NCBI RefSeq assembly: GCF_024170465.1
Contig: NZ_JALJYF010000002.1
Coordinates: forward strand, 930,001-994,000
Source: Natronospira proteinivora
GTDB taxonomy: Bacteria; Pseudomonadota; Gammaproteobacteria; Natronospirales; Natronospiraceae
Direction: 5' to 3'
DNA length: 64,000 nt
Part shown: positions 34,782 through 44,359 of the stretch, one piece after another
Numbering within the stretch: the stretch's first letter is position 1
Layout of the letters: every line of letters begins with the position of its first letter
Translations under genes and position numbers: made by a program
Notes under the pieces: generated by a model
Seen by the model: only the letters and a program-made list of their open reading frames with translations
Told to the model about the DNA's origin: nothing
Databases searched by the model: none

Positions 34782-36320
34782 TTAGCGGCTGAGGGATTTG
34801 GCTTGTTTGTCGCGGGAAAGCCCTCTGTACAGGCTCCAGCAGATGGCCAGCATGATGATGCAGAAGGGCAGTGCCGTGGTGATGGCGGCTGCCTGTAACG
34901 CTTCCAGGCCGGTGGCCGCGTCCACATCCTCCTCTCCGCCATTGGCGACGGCCCTCGCGCCGGCCAATAGCAACACGGCCGCAATGGCCCCTTCCGACAG
35001 GGCCCAGAACACCCGCTGCCACTTGGGCGTGTTCAGTTCACCGCCGGAGGTCAGGGTGTCGATCACCAGCGAGCCGGAGTCCGAGGACGTCACGAAATAG
35101 GTGGCAATTACAATGACCGCCACTACCGAGGTCAGCGCGGCAAACGGAAACTCCGACAGCAACAGGAACAGAGCCGTATCAGTCACGTTTTCCGCACCGG
35201 CCAGATTGGCCAGGTCATTGAGCTCCAAATACAGGGCCGTGTTGCCGAATATCGTCAGCCAGCCGAAGGTCAGCAGGGTCGGCACCAGCAACACCCCGGC
35301 CACAAACTCGCGGATGCTCCGTCCCCGGGAGATGCGGGCGATGAACATGCCCACAAAGGGTGACCAGGAAATCCACCAGCCCCAGTAGAACATGGTCCAG
35401 GCCGACTGCCATTCCGGCCCCTCATAGGCGTCGGTCTGCAGACTCATGCTCACCAGGTTGGAGAGGTAGGCACCCGTGCCCTGCACATAAGACATGAGCA
35501 GGAAGGTGGTGGGCCCGAGCAGGAAGACAAACAGGACCAGGGCCAGCCCCAGCACCAGGTTGATCTCACTCAAGCGCTTAATGCCTTTATCCAGGCCCAA
35601 GAACACCGAGATGGTGGCCGCCAGGGTAATGACGGCGATCAGTATGATCTGGTTGGTTATATTGGATTCGAACCAGCCCAGATGGGCCAGGCCGGCGTTA
35701 ATCTGGGTCACCCCCAGGCCCAGGGAGGTGGCAATGCCGAACAGGGTGCCGAACACGGCAATGATTTCCACCGTGTTCCCAATGCCACCGTGTATGCGGT
35801 TACCCAGGATGGGGTATAGCGTGGAACGGATGGTCAACGGTAAATCATGGCGATAGGCGAAATAGGCCAGAGACAGGCCAATGACGATATAGATGGCCCA
35901 GGCATGCAGCCCCCAGTGGAAGAAGGTGATGCGCATGGCCTCCCGGGCCGCTTCCACATTGTCCTCGGTCCCGCTGGGGGGCGACGAGTAGTGGAACAGG
36001 GGTTCGGCCACGCTGAAGAACAGCAGGCCAATGCCCATACCCGCGCTGAACAGCATGGCGAACCAGGAAAAACGGCTGTATTGCGGTTCATCCCCGGGCT
36101 TGCCCAGGGTGATCTCGCCAAAGCGGCTGAACAGCAGGTAAATGACGAAAACCAGGAAGATGGTTACGCTCATCACATAGAACCAGCCCAGGTTCTCCAC
36201 GATATAGGACTGAACCTGACCGAAGACTTCGCTGGCCTGGACGGTGAAGGTTGCGGTGTAGATCACGAACAACACCGCCAAAATGGCTGATGTGAAGAAA
36301 ATAACAGGATTCACTTTCAT
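34782..36320 (-). CDS. BCCT-family (betaine/carnitine/choline) transporter
   Basis: 512 residues with twelve predicted helices. The family's signature region WTMFYWGWWISWSPFVGMFIA contains the aromatic substrate box, and AGMGIGLLFFSVAEP is the glycine-rich unwound helix. It imports a quaternary ammonium compound, probably glycine betaine or choline, in symport with Na+ or H+. The start at 36320 (MKVNPVIFF) has AAGGAGAA upstream; a 27-codon longer reading lacks one. Unlike BetT it has only a short C-terminal tail, so osmotic regulation may be limited. Operon with the next two minus-strand genes. Confidence 0.9.
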   Translation of the reverse strand: MKVNPVIFFTSAILAVLFVIYTATFTVQASEVFGQVQSYIVENLGWFYVMSVTIFLVFVIYLLFSRFGEITLGKPGDEPQYSRFSWFAMLFSAGMGIGLLFFSVAEPLFHYSSPPSGTEDNVEAAREAMRITFFHWGLHAWAIYIVIGLSLAYFAYRHDLPLTIRSTLYPILGNRIHGGIGNTVEIIAVFGTLFGIATSLGLGVTQINAGLAHLGWFESNITNQIILIAVITLAATISVFLGLDKGIKRLSEINLVLGLALVLFVFLLGPTTFLLMSYVQGTGAYLSNLVSMSLQTDAYEGPEWQSAWTMFYWGWWISWSPFVGMFIARISRGRSIREFVAGVLLVPTLLTFGWLTIFGNTALYLELNDLANLAGAENVTDTALFLLLSEFPFAALTSVVAVIVIATYFVTSSDSGSLVIDTLTSGGELNTPKWQRVFWALSEGAIAAVLLLAGARAVANGGEEDVDAATGLEALQAAAITTALPFCIIMLAICWSLYRGLSRDKQAKSLSR

Positions 36321-36577
36321 TCGGCTTCTCCTTGAGAACGCCGCGCAAAAGTTGCTACGGGTTGGTGCGCGACTTTGTCTGTCCCGGTATGGTATTGCCA
36401 AGTCGGGTTTTTATTTGATGTCGCCAGGGCCGTATGAAGCGGAGGCCCCTTTTGTCGATAGAGGTGTTGCCATTGCGGCAAACCCATCCTCATACCGTAG
36501 CAGCCAGATCCGGTCTCTGCCAAAGAAACTGCCTAGCGGGGCATGCTCACCACGATGAGATGGGCCTGGGCAGTCCC

Positions 36578-38170
36578 TCAGGGGCTGGCGGTCCTTTTGA
36601 GTGTGTTGCGAAAGCTGGGCTCCAGGGAGAGGTAGCCATTATGACGTACCATGAGGGCTTCCAGTCCCTCTCCGGTAAGTGGGCGAGCCAGCCAGTAGCC
36701 CTGCAGAAAATCACAACCCAGAGTCTGCAAGGTGCGGCATTCGGTCTCGGTCTCCACCCCCTCGGCCACGGTTTTGAGTTTGAAGCGCTTGGCCATGTGG
36801 ATAATGATCTCCAGCAAATCCCGATTGCCCTGGTCCTCAGGGACGCCACTGACAAAAGCCCTGTCAATCTTGAGGATATCCAGGGGGTATTGCTTGAGAT
36901 AAGCCAGGCAGGAGTAGCCCGAGCCAAAATCATCCATGGCCAGGGAGTAGCCGATTTGCTGAAGCTCCCGGAGCATTTCGCTGGTGCCCGCCGGGTCATG
37001 CATGGCCAGGGATTCCGTCACCTCCAGGCAGACCTTCCGCCTGTCCACGTGGTGGCGCCGGCAGGCGGCTTCCAGGGTGCCAGTCAGGCTGCTGTCCCAC
37101 AGCTGGCGCCGGGACAGGTTGATACTCATGGACAGGGCAGGATCCGCTACTCGCCTTAGTTGCGCCAGGCTTTGATCAATGACCCAGGCGCCCACGTCCA
37201 CGATCTGTCCGGATTGTTCCAGTAGGGGGATGAAGCGATTGGGCGGGATTAAACCCATCTCCGGATGCTCCCAGCGGATCAGGGCTTCACAGCCTTCAAT
37301 CCGGCCATCCAGCGCGTTGACAATGGGTTGATAAAGCAGCTGGAATTGTTTCCGCTTGAGGGCCAGGCCCAGATCCGATTCCAGCTTCAGGCTTTGCTGG
37401 CTGGGCCCGCTCTGTAGCTCCGAGGCAAAGCAGACGCTGGGGTTCTCCCGCTTCTTGGCCCGGAACACCGCAGTATGGGCTCGTTGAATCAGAGTCTGGG
37501 GATCATCGCCGTCATCCGGAGCCAGGGCAATACCAGCATCCAGTCGCAATCGAATGGCCCGGCCGCCCACCTGCACCGCTTCCCGGGTGACTTGCAGAAG
37601 TCGCTCGGCCCAGCTGATTGCCATTTCCGTCTCACAGGGCGGCTGAACGATGGCGACGAATTGCCCAGCGCCCGGCCGGCCCAGGCTGATGTTGGGGCCG
37701 GCTTCATGGCGCAGGCGATGGGCCAGCTGCAGCAGGGCCGCATCCCCGGCGGCCACCCCGAAGCTTTCATTGATTCGCCGTAACTGGGCCACATCCAGGA
37801 TGATGACCGCCAACTGACCGCCTTTGTGCTCCCGATGTGCCAAGCCCTGCTTCAGGATTTCCATGATCTGGACGCGGCTGGCCAGGCCGGTGAGGGGGTC
37901 GCGCCGGGACCATTGGTCCATGCGATTGGCCTGGAGCAGGGATTGACCGGTCCAGTAGGTAAACAGAAAGAGCATGGTGGCCGTGGCCACCACAAAGAAA
38001 ATGCCCTTGAGCGTCTGCAGCTGGCTGACGGTTTCGGGCTCATCCGCCAGTCGGGCCACCCACTGATCCGAGAACCCGATCCAGGTGACCGCCAAGACCA
38101 GATAGGTCAATGAGATGCTGAGCGCATAGATGCCCGGCCGTCGCCGGGAGAGGTAATCATTCAGCTCCAT
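36578..38170 (-). CDS. Membrane GGDEF/EAL protein, probable c-di-GMP phosphodiesterase
   Basis: 530 residues. Two N-terminal membrane helices (LSISLTYLVLAVTWIGFS and FFVVATATMLFLFTYW) enclose a ~30-residue periplasmic loop. The GGDEF-type domain keeps the RDPLTGLASR start but its active site reads RPGAGQF, so it is almost certainly not a cyclase. The EAL domain has CEALIRWEHPEMG, SINLSRRQL, LEVTES, MDDFGSGYSCL, ILKIDRAFV and AEGVET, all residues expected for catalysis. No PAS or receiver domain. Transcribed alone. Confidence 0.92.
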   Translation of the reverse strand: MELNDYLSRRRPGIYALSISLTYLVLAVTWIGFSDQWVARLADEPETVSQLQTLKGIFFVVATATMLFLFTYWTGQSLLQANRMDQWSRRDPLTGLASRVQIMEILKQGLAHREHKGGQLAVIILDVAQLRRINESFGVAAGDAALLQLAHRLRHEAGPNISLGRPGAGQFVAIVQPPCETEMAISWAERLLQVTREAVQVGGRAIRLRLDAGIALAPDDGDDPQTLIQRAHTAVFRAKKRENPSVCFASELQSGPSQQSLKLESDLGLALKRKQFQLLYQPIVNALDGRIEGCEALIRWEHPEMGLIPPNRFIPLLEQSGQIVDVGAWVIDQSLAQLRRVADPALSMSINLSRRQLWDSSLTGTLEAACRRHHVDRRKVCLEVTESLAMHDPAGTSEMLRELQQIGYSLAMDDFGSGYSCLAYLKQYPLDILKIDRAFVSGVPEDQGNRDLLEIIIHMAKRFKLKTVAEGVETETECRTLQTLGCDFLQGYWLARPLTGEGLEALMVRHNGYLSLEPSFRNTLKRTASP

Positions 38171-38274
38171 GGTTTCTCCAGTCCTTGGTCACCTTGAAGA
38201 ACTATAGCAGCTGCTGGGGCTGGGGTTATGAAACTGTGAACTGGTTCACATTTTAGGGCTTTAAAGCGGCGTAG

Positions 38275-38370
38275 ACTGAAAACCAATTGGCGAGGGGAAG
38301 AAAAAAGGACGGGGGGTCCGGATAAAGAAGCGAGAATGATTAGCCCGGCTTTGCCGGGCTTTTTTTTGCT
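38275..38370 (+). ncRNA. Candidate small RNA with orphan terminator
   Basis: A perfect plus-strand terminator at 38342-38368 is not preceded by any plus-strand gene; both neighbours are on the minus strand. A possible promoter (TTCACA with TAGACT, or TTTAAA, downstream) lies at about 38240-38275. The intervening ~70 bases are purine-rich (GAGGGGAAGAAAAAAGG) with a small GGAC-GTCC hairpin. No open reading frame of interest. Start point uncertain. Confidence 0.35.
38342..38368 (+). terminator. Rho-independent terminator, plus strand
   Basis: AGCCCGGC and GCCGGGCT pair around TTT, followed by eight T. Plus-strand orientation only. Confidence 0.85.
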
Positions 38371-38455
38371 TCGATTTTCCGGAGGCGTGATGGGGAGCCG
38401 GATCCGCAGGCCGCCCCGAACGAGTCAGTTAGTGGGGTACCAGCGTATTGGGCCG

Positions 38456-39412
38456 TTAGCGCTTGGCGTGCTGGCGCATCTCCGGGAAACGCCCCCGCAG
38501 ACCCGAGTTGCTGAGATAGCCGGGTACCACCGCGTCCATGCTGGTGGGATCAATGCCCAGTGTCTCAAGGTCATTGTCGCTGGCCACATTATCCACCTGC
38601 AGGGAGTTGTAGTTGTCCCGGGAGAAGGGTTTGCCCGGCACGAACTCCATGACATTGGCCTGCAGCCGCGCCAGCACATCCGGCAGGCCGATAATCAGGC
38701 GCCGCTTGCCCATGGCCTTGGCAATGTAGCTCACGATTTCCTTCAGGGTCATGATATCCGGCCCGGCCAGCTGGTAGCGCCGACCATGGCTGGATCGGTC
38801 ATCCAGACAGCGCAGGAAAGCTTCCACCACATCCCCCACATAGATCGGCTGCATGCGGCTATTGGGGCAGGCCAGTGGGAAGACCGGCAGCAGTTTGAGC
38901 AGACCGGCGAAGCGGTTCACGAAGCTGTCATTGGGCCCGAAAATGGTGGATGGCTGGAAGATGGTGGACTTGAGGCGTTTGTTGCTGTGCACGTGGATCA
39001 GCCCTTCGGCTTCGCCCTTGCTGCGCAGATAGTGACTGGGCCCGCTGGCATCCGCCCCCAAGGCGCTCATGTGCAGCAGGCGGTTGACCCCCGCTGTTTC
39101 GCAAGCATCCAGCACCTTGCGGGTCAGTTCCACATGGGCATGGCGAAAGCCCTCGCCCTTGCGGCCTTTCTCGTTGAGGATGCCCACCAGATTGATCACC
39201 GCATCCATGCCGCGGAACTCCCGCTCCAGCACCGCCGGATCGTGGCAATTGGCTTCCACCAGTTCCACAGTGGGCAAGACCTTTAGACGCTTGTTGCCAT
39301 GGGCATAGCGAGTGAGGATCTTGACGTAGACCCCTTCCTGGGCCAAGCGTGCGGCCAGGTGTTCGCCCACAAAGCCGGTGCCGCCCAGAAGGCAGATGCT
39401 GCGATAGTTCAT
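38456..39412 (-). CDS. NDUFA9-like NAD(P)-binding SDR protein
   Basis: 318 residues, atypical short-chain dehydrogenase fold. Cofactor loop LLGGTGFVGEHLA at the N-terminus, NLVGILNEKG (strand after the second beta-alpha unit) and YLRSKGEAE in place of YxxxK's usual context. The whole pattern matches the bacterial homologues of the complex I accessory subunit NDUFA9. In bacteria these are often linked with quinone-related metabolism; the reaction is unknown. Followed 30 bases downstream of slt on the same strand. Confidence 0.85.
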   Translation of the reverse strand: MNYRSICLLGGTGFVGEHLAARLAQEGVYVKILTRYAHGNKRLKVLPTVELVEANCHDPAVLEREFRGMDAVINLVGILNEKGRKGEGFRHAHVELTRKVLDACETAGVNRLLHMSALGADASGPSHYLRSKGEAEGLIHVHSNKRLKSTIFQPSTIFGPNDSFVNRFAGLLKLLPVFPLACPNSRMQPIYVGDVVEAFLRCLDDRSSHGRRYQLAGPDIMTLKEIVSYIAKAMGKRRLIIGLPDVLARLQANVMEFVPGKPFSRDNYNSLQVDNVASDNDLETLGIDPTSMDAVVPGYLSNSGLRGRFPEMRQHAKR

Positions 39413-39442
39413 GGAAATCTCCCGCTCAACAAGAGCGCCATT

Positions 39443-41458
39443 CTAACAGCTCAAGGTGATCTCTTCGTCCAGTTCCGGGGTTGTCGCCAGTAGGCAGGAT
39501 TCCGGGTCTGTTTCACCCACCGGCGCCATGCGCATCGCCAAGCGGTCTCCGTTGCCGGCCACCGCATCCAGCTGGCGGTCAAAGCCCAGGCTATGGGTCA
39601 TCACCCGGCGGATATAGCGGCGGGTTTCCCGGAAGGGAACGATCTCGGCCCAGACATCACCGTCCAGGGTGCCTTCTTCGGGCAGCCAGGCCTGAGCGCG
39701 ATGGGGGCCGGCATTGTAAGCCGCGGTGGCTACCAGGGGATGGCCATCGAAACGGTCCAGCATCTGGCGCAGATAGCCGGTGCCCAGCTGGATGTTATGG
39801 GCGGGGTCAATGATGTCACGACTGCCGTTCAGCTCCAGTTCCAGGTCCCTGGCCACCTCCCGGGCGGTGCCCGGCATCAGTTGCATCAGGCCCAGGGCCC
39901 CCACATGGGATTCGGCCCCGATGGCAAACAGGGATTCGGCCCGCATGATGCTCCAGGCCCAACTGGCATCCAGCTCCAAACGCGCCACCGAGGGTTTCAT
40001 GTAATCGGCAAAGGCCAGGGGGTAGTCCAGGCGGGGGTCGCCCCGGCAGCCGGAGCGGGCCGCCATACGCACTGCTTCGCCGGACCAGCCCCATTCATGG
40101 GCCAGCAACGCTGACTGGCAGCGGGTGTGGCGGGGGCTCTCATTGAGGACTTGCCGCCATTCCGTCCGGGCGGCGGTTTCCCAGCCTACATCCAGCAGAG
40201 CCCGGGCCAGCTGCAGGTCCTCGTCGCTTCGCAATTGTGCCAGTACCGTGGCATCCGCTTCGATGATCCGTGGCTCGGTTTCAATCGCCCGGCCCAGGCG
40301 CCGATTGGCGAGAATGCCGTAATAAGCATTGTCTGAAGCGAGCTGCGTGTAAAGCCGGCGGGCTTCATCCTCGCGGCCCAGTTGCTCCAGGGCCCGGGCC
40401 CGCCAGTACTGCCATTGCCGGCTGTTGTCATGGGGGTGGCTGTCGATGGCCTCCAGGGCTGCGGTCCAATCCCCAAGTCGCAAGGCATTGCGAATTCGCC
40501 AGGCGCGAATGAACTGATCATTGGCCGGTGTCTGTTCCAGCCAGGCCTCTGCCTGGGGCAGATGATCCCGGGCCGCTTCCAGGGCCAGGCGGCGCTGGAC
40601 CAAGAAGCGTTGCTGGTCGGTGGTCTCAAGGTCTTCTGCCAGGGCCGCTTCAAAGCGCTCATGGGCCGCAACCGGGTCCTGCCGAGCCAGGCGCTTGGTG
40701 GCTGCCACGAAATCCGCTATTGCCGCTTCCCCGGCTCGGGCCGGGTCGATGTTGTCCAGTACGCTGCGCGGGTTCTGCCGAATGGCCCGCAGCCGGTCTA
40801 CCTGGGCCACCGCGGCCTCGCCTACCTGGGGCGCAAGCTCGGTGGCCAGTGCCAGATTGTCCCGGTTCAAAGCCAGACGAAACCGTTCGGCCACCATGTA
40901 GTCGCTGATTTCACCGGCCTCGCGGGCGGCGGCGAAGAGCGGCTCACAATCCCGGGGCAGGGTTCGGCCCGTTAGCCACAGGCCGGCGGCGGCGCGCAGG
41001 GCCCCTTCGTCATCGCGCACCAGGCGCGATTGCAGATGCAGGCATTGCAGGGTCTGGTCCCGCTCGCCGCGATAATATCGGTCAAAATCCCGCCAGCGTT
41101 CCGCCTGCCCCAGGGCCACCAGCCAGTCCCGCCGGAATTCGGCGGCAAAGGGCCGATGCCGGTGCCGGGATATAAAGCGGATCACTTCCTCGGCATCCAG
41201 TTCACCCAGTCGCGGGCGCATCCACTGCATCTTCAGCCAGGGCATGGCCGGGTGATCATCCAGCACCAGGGGCGGATAGGGGAGGGGTTCACCGGCCAGC
41301 AGGGCCTGGGTAAAGTCACGGACCGGATCATCGCTGCCATGGTTGGCCATAACCGTGGCAGGAAGAAAAGCGAGCAGGGTCAGGGCCAGCAGCGCCTTGA
41401 ACGGGAAAGGGCGAGGTGCGGTGCAGAACCGTTTTCCCTCATCAGGCCGATACCACAT
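39443..41458 (-). CDS. slt: Soluble lytic murein transglycosylase (Slt70 type)
   Basis: 671 residues. Signal peptide (KALLALTLLAFLPATVMA), then a long alpha-superhelical U/L domain of TPR-like repeats (~45-480), and a C-terminal lysozyme-like domain: catalytic Glu508 in IMRAESLF, GALGLMQLMPGTA, and AAYNAGPHRA. It cleaves glycan strands to 1,6-anhydromuropeptides in the periplasm. About the length of E. coli Slt70. The distance to the NDUFA9-like gene is 30 bases. Confidence 0.93.
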   Translation of the reverse strand: MWYRPDEGKRFCTAPRPFPFKALLALTLLAFLPATVMANHGSDDPVRDFTQALLAGEPLPYPPLVLDDHPAMPWLKMQWMRPRLGELDAEEVIRFISRHRHRPFAAEFRRDWLVALGQAERWRDFDRYYRGERDQTLQCLHLQSRLVRDDEGALRAAAGLWLTGRTLPRDCEPLFAAAREAGEISDYMVAERFRLALNRDNLALATELAPQVGEAAVAQVDRLRAIRQNPRSVLDNIDPARAGEAAIADFVAATKRLARQDPVAAHERFEAALAEDLETTDQQRFLVQRRLALEAARDHLPQAEAWLEQTPANDQFIRAWRIRNALRLGDWTAALEAIDSHPHDNSRQWQYWRARALEQLGREDEARRLYTQLASDNAYYGILANRRLGRAIETEPRIIEADATVLAQLRSDEDLQLARALLDVGWETAARTEWRQVLNESPRHTRCQSALLAHEWGWSGEAVRMAARSGCRGDPRLDYPLAFADYMKPSVARLELDASWAWSIMRAESLFAIGAESHVGALGLMQLMPGTAREVARDLELELNGSRDIIDPAHNIQLGTGYLRQMLDRFDGHPLVATAAYNAGPHRAQAWLPEEGTLDGDVWAEIVPFRETRRYIRRVMTHSLGFDRQLDAVAGNGDRLAMRMAPVGETDPESCLLATTPELDEEITLSC

Positions 41459-41546
41459 GCTAACGCTTCCCTGTCAAAACCCCGAAACTGCCGTTATTGT
41501 AGCGGAATCGAGCAATGGCAAACATAATCGAGCCAAAGGGGGTGGC

Positions 41547-42911
41547 ATGACGATTCAAAGTATCAGCCCGGTGACCGGCCAGGTCATGGAGAGCGTGGAA
41601 ACCATGAGTCATGCCCAAGCCGATGTGGCATTGGCGCGGGCCGATGAGATCGGCCCTGCATGGGCCAAGAAAACCATTGACCAGCGTACTGCCCTGTTGG
41701 CTCGCCTGGGCGACGGCTTACGGGCCGGCAAGGAAACCTTTGCCGCGCTTATTACCCGCGAGATGGGTAAATGCATTGGCGAGGCCCGGGCCGAGATCGA
41801 AAAATGCGCCTGGCTGTGTGACTACTATGCTGATACCGCCGCCGGTTTCCTGGCCGACGAAACCATCCCCACCGGGGCCCAGCGCAGTTACATTCATTAT
41901 CAGCCCCTGGGCTGTGTGCTGGGGATCATGCCCTGGAACTTTCCCTTCTGGCAGGTCATCCGCTTTGCCAGCCCGGCGGTCACCGCAGGTAACACGGCCT
42001 TGCTCAAGCATGCCCCCAATGTCCCCAACTGTGCCCGGGCCCTGGAAAAGCTCTTCCTGGATGCCGGCTACCCCGTCGGGGTGTTCCAGAACCTGCCGGT
42101 GGATGTGGATGCGGTAAGCAAGTTGATCGAGGACGATCGGGTCCATGCGGTCACCCTCACTGGCAGCGAGCGGGCAGGGTCCGCCGTGGCCCGCCAGGCC
42201 GGGGCCGCGCTCAAGAAAACCGTCTTGGAACTGGGCGGATCGGATCCCTTCATCGTGCTGGACGATGCGGATCTGGATGCTGCGGTGAAAGCGGCGGTGA
42301 ATGCCCGCTTCCAGGCCAATGGCCAGAGCTGTATTGCCGGAAAACGCTTTATTCTGGACCAAAGAGTTGCGGAACGTTTCACAGAGCGTTTCAAAGCCGC
42401 CGTGGAATCGCTGGAACTTGGCGATCCCATGGACCCGGCGACACGGCTGGGCCCCATGGCCCGCAAGGACCTGAGAGACGAGCTTCACGCCCAGGTTGAA
42501 GATGCCCTGGACAAGGGCGCCCGAAAGGTGACCGGCTGTGAACCCGTGGACGGGCCCGGCTGGTTCTATCGGCCCTCCATTCTGGCCGATATCCGCCCCG
42601 GCATGCGGGCCTGGGAAGAAGAGCTGTTCGGGCCGGTGGCCAGCCTGATCACCGTGGCCAATGATGACGAGGCTCTGGAAGTGGCCAATGCCAGCCCCTA
42701 TGGTCTGGGCGGCAGTCTCTGGACACGGGACCTTCAACGGGGTGAGCGCCTGGCGCGCCAGCTGGAAAGTGGTGGGGCCTACATCAACACCATCACCAAG
42801 AGCGATCCCCGCACGCCCTTCGGTGGCATCAAGCGCTCCGGCTATGGCCGCGAACTCAGCTATCTGGGCCTGCGGGAATTCGTGAACATCAAAACCATCT
42901 GGCTTGCCTGA
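41547..42911 (+). CDS. NAD(P)-dependent succinate-semialdehyde dehydrogenase (Sad/YneI type)
   Basis: 454 residues of aldehyde dehydrogenase. Catalytic Glu228 (LELGGSD) and Cys262 (GQSCIAGKR), substrate-binding IMPWNFPFWQ near 130 and the C-terminal PFGGIKRSGYGRE. GQSCIAGKR and the missing NADP-type Lys loop are typical of the Sad/YneI group that oxidises succinate semialdehyde. The start at 41547 has AAAGGGGG upstream; the frame is open further back but overlaps divergent slt. The actual aldehyde oxidised could differ. Stand-alone with a terminator downstream. Confidence 0.88.
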   Translation: MTIQSISPVTGQVMESVETMSHAQADVALARADEIGPAWAKKTIDQRTALLARLGDGLRAGKETFAALITREMGKCIGEARAEIEKCAWLCDYYADTAAGFLADETIPTGAQRSYIHYQPLGCVLGIMPWNFPFWQVIRFASPAVTAGNTALLKHAPNVPNCARALEKLFLDAGYPVGVFQNLPVDVDAVSKLIEDDRVHAVTLTGSERAGSAVARQAGAALKKTVLELGGSDPFIVLDDADLDAAVKAAVNARFQANGQSCIAGKRFILDQRVAERFTERFKAAVESLELGDPMDPATRLGPMARKDLRDELHAQVEDALDKGARKVTGCEPVDGPGWFYRPSILADIRPGMRAWEEELFGPVASLITVANDDEALEVANASPYGLGGSLWTRDLQRGERLARQLESGGAYINTITKSDPRTPFGGIKRSGYGRELSYLGLREFVNIKTIWLA

Positions 42912-42935
42912 GTTTCACGGGTGTCGAGAACAGAA

Positions 42936-42964
42936 AAGCCACCGCCGGGCTCCGGCGGCGGCTT
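42936..42964. terminator. Bidirectional terminator between convergent genes
   Basis: AAGCC-A-CCGCCGG and CCGGCGG-C-GGCTT form a strong stem with the loop GCT. Preceded by AAAA and followed by TTCTTG; it separates the aldehyde dehydrogenase and the convergent DUF2914 gene. Confidence 0.7.
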
Positions 42965-42986
42965 CTTGTTCCGCTGAGGGTTGAAT

Positions 42987-43436
42987 TTATTCCGGTGCGT
43001 ACTCGAAAGACCAGCTGCCCATTTCATCTCCGTCCTCGTCCAGCACCGACACGGTCCATTCGCCCGCCAAATCCGGCGTCAGGGTCTTGCTGGACCAGGT
43101 CCGCCAGCGAGGTGAGCCGATCTCCAGTTCCACATCGCTGACCAATTCGCCATCATGGCTCCAGCGGTGGGTGAGGGTGGTCTCGGCCATGTCCCGAATC
43201 TCGGTGAAAAAGATCACCCGTTCCACATCCTGTTCCAGAACATCCAGATCATCCATGGGCTCACGGTCTTCCAGGGCCGTGGTGAACTGGGCCCGGTGGA
43301 CGCTGCCTTCCACCGTGTCATCGTTCTGTTCATTGGTCATCTCGTTCGGGGCCATCTCGCCCATGGCCATTCCCCCCATGGCCATGGGGGCCCAGAGAAA
43401 AGCGGCCAGTGTGAGTGTAATCAAACAATGCTTCAT
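42987..43436 (-). CDS. Secreted DUF2914 protein
   Basis: 149 residues. Signal peptide with Met-rich continuation (MKHCLITLTLAAFLWAPMAMGG). The beta-sandwich core VHRAQFTTALEDREPMDD, VIFFTEIRDM, THRWSHDGELV, PRWRTWSSKTLTP and GEWTVSVLDEDG reproduces the DUF2914 pattern. These domains are periplasmic or C-terminal in exported proteins; no activity is known. Lies divergent to the TauE gene. Confidence 0.88.
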   Translation of the reverse strand: MKHCLITLTLAAFLWAPMAMGGMAMGEMAPNEMTNEQNDDTVEGSVHRAQFTTALEDREPMDDLDVLEQDVERVIFFTEIRDMAETTLTHRWSHDGELVSDVELEIGSPRWRTWSSKTLTPDLAGEWTVSVLDEDGDEMGSWSFEYAPE

Positions 43437-43526
43437 GATTTCCCCCTTCGCATTAAATGGTTCAACAGGCGCCTTTATTTTAGACCAAGTGATGAGAAAT
43501 GCCCCTGCCACGGGTAGCATACGCGC

Positions 43527-44318
43527 ATGACTGATTGGATGATGATGCTTCCCTTGCTGCTGTTGACCGGGGCGGTGGCCGGCCTGTTGGCCGGCATGCT
43601 CGGCCTGGGCGGCGGCCTGGCGGTGGTGCCCTCCCTGTTCTGGCTGCTGCGCTGGCAGGGCGTGGCTCCGGAGCTGGCCATGCAGGTGGCGGTGGCCACA
43701 TCGCTTGCCACCATGGTGCTCACCTCGGCCACTGCGGCCCGGGCTCACTGGTTGCTGGGCACCACCCGGCGGGATCTGCTGCCCTGGTTGCTGCCCGGCG
43801 TGGCCGTGGGCTCGGTGCTCGCACCCTTCCTGGTGACCCGGATTCCGGTGTCATTCCTCACCGCCTTGTTTGCCGGTTTCATGTTTGCCGTGGCTGCGCG
43901 CATGGCGATGCCCCAGCGTTCACCCCAACAGGCGGGCCGGGCCCGGCCGCTGGAGTTGGGTTTTGGTGGTGTGGGCGTTGCCCTGCTCTCGGCCATGCTG
44001 GGCGTGGGAGGCGGTATTCTCACGGTGCCCTGGCTGCAGTGGCGGGGTCTGGCCATGGCCCAGGCCGTGGCGGTGTCGGTGACCGCTGTCATGGTGGTGG
44101 GCGTGATTGCCACCGCGGTCTATTTGCTCAAGGGGGCTGCCAGTGACCTGCCCGGCACCATTGGCCTGGTCCACTGGCCCTCGGTGATAGCCATTGCCGC
44201 AGTCAGCATGGTGGTCTCCCCGCTGGGCGGGCGCCTGGCCCGTCGCCTGCCCGACCAGCGTCTGCGGCGCATCTTCGCCCTGGTTTTGCTGGTGGTGGGG
44301 CTAACCATGTTGCTTTAG
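43527..44318 (+). CDS. TauE/SafE-family anion exporter
   Basis: 263 residues, eight predicted helices. Two glycine-rich repeats, AGLLAGMLGLGGGLAVVP and LSAMLGVGGGILTVP, are the family's duplicated GxGGG motif. Family members export sulfite, sulfoacetate or related anions, or import other small carboxylates; the substrate here is unknown. The ATG lies 91 bases from the start of the divergent DUF2914 gene. Confidence 0.9.
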   Translation: MTDWMMMLPLLLLTGAVAGLLAGMLGLGGGLAVVPSLFWLLRWQGVAPELAMQVAVATSLATMVLTSATAARAHWLLGTTRRDLLPWLLPGVAVGSVLAPFLVTRIPVSFLTALFAGFMFAVAARMAMPQRSPQQAGRARPLELGFGGVGVALLSAMLGVGGGILTVPWLQWRGLAMAQAVAVSVTAVMVVGVIATAVYLLKGAASDLPGTIGLVHWPSVIAIAAVSMVVSPLGGRLARRLPDQRLRRIFALVLLVVGLTMLL

Positions 44319-44359
44319 ACTCAAGCGCAACCACCCACGCTTTCCACAGGGGGCAATTC

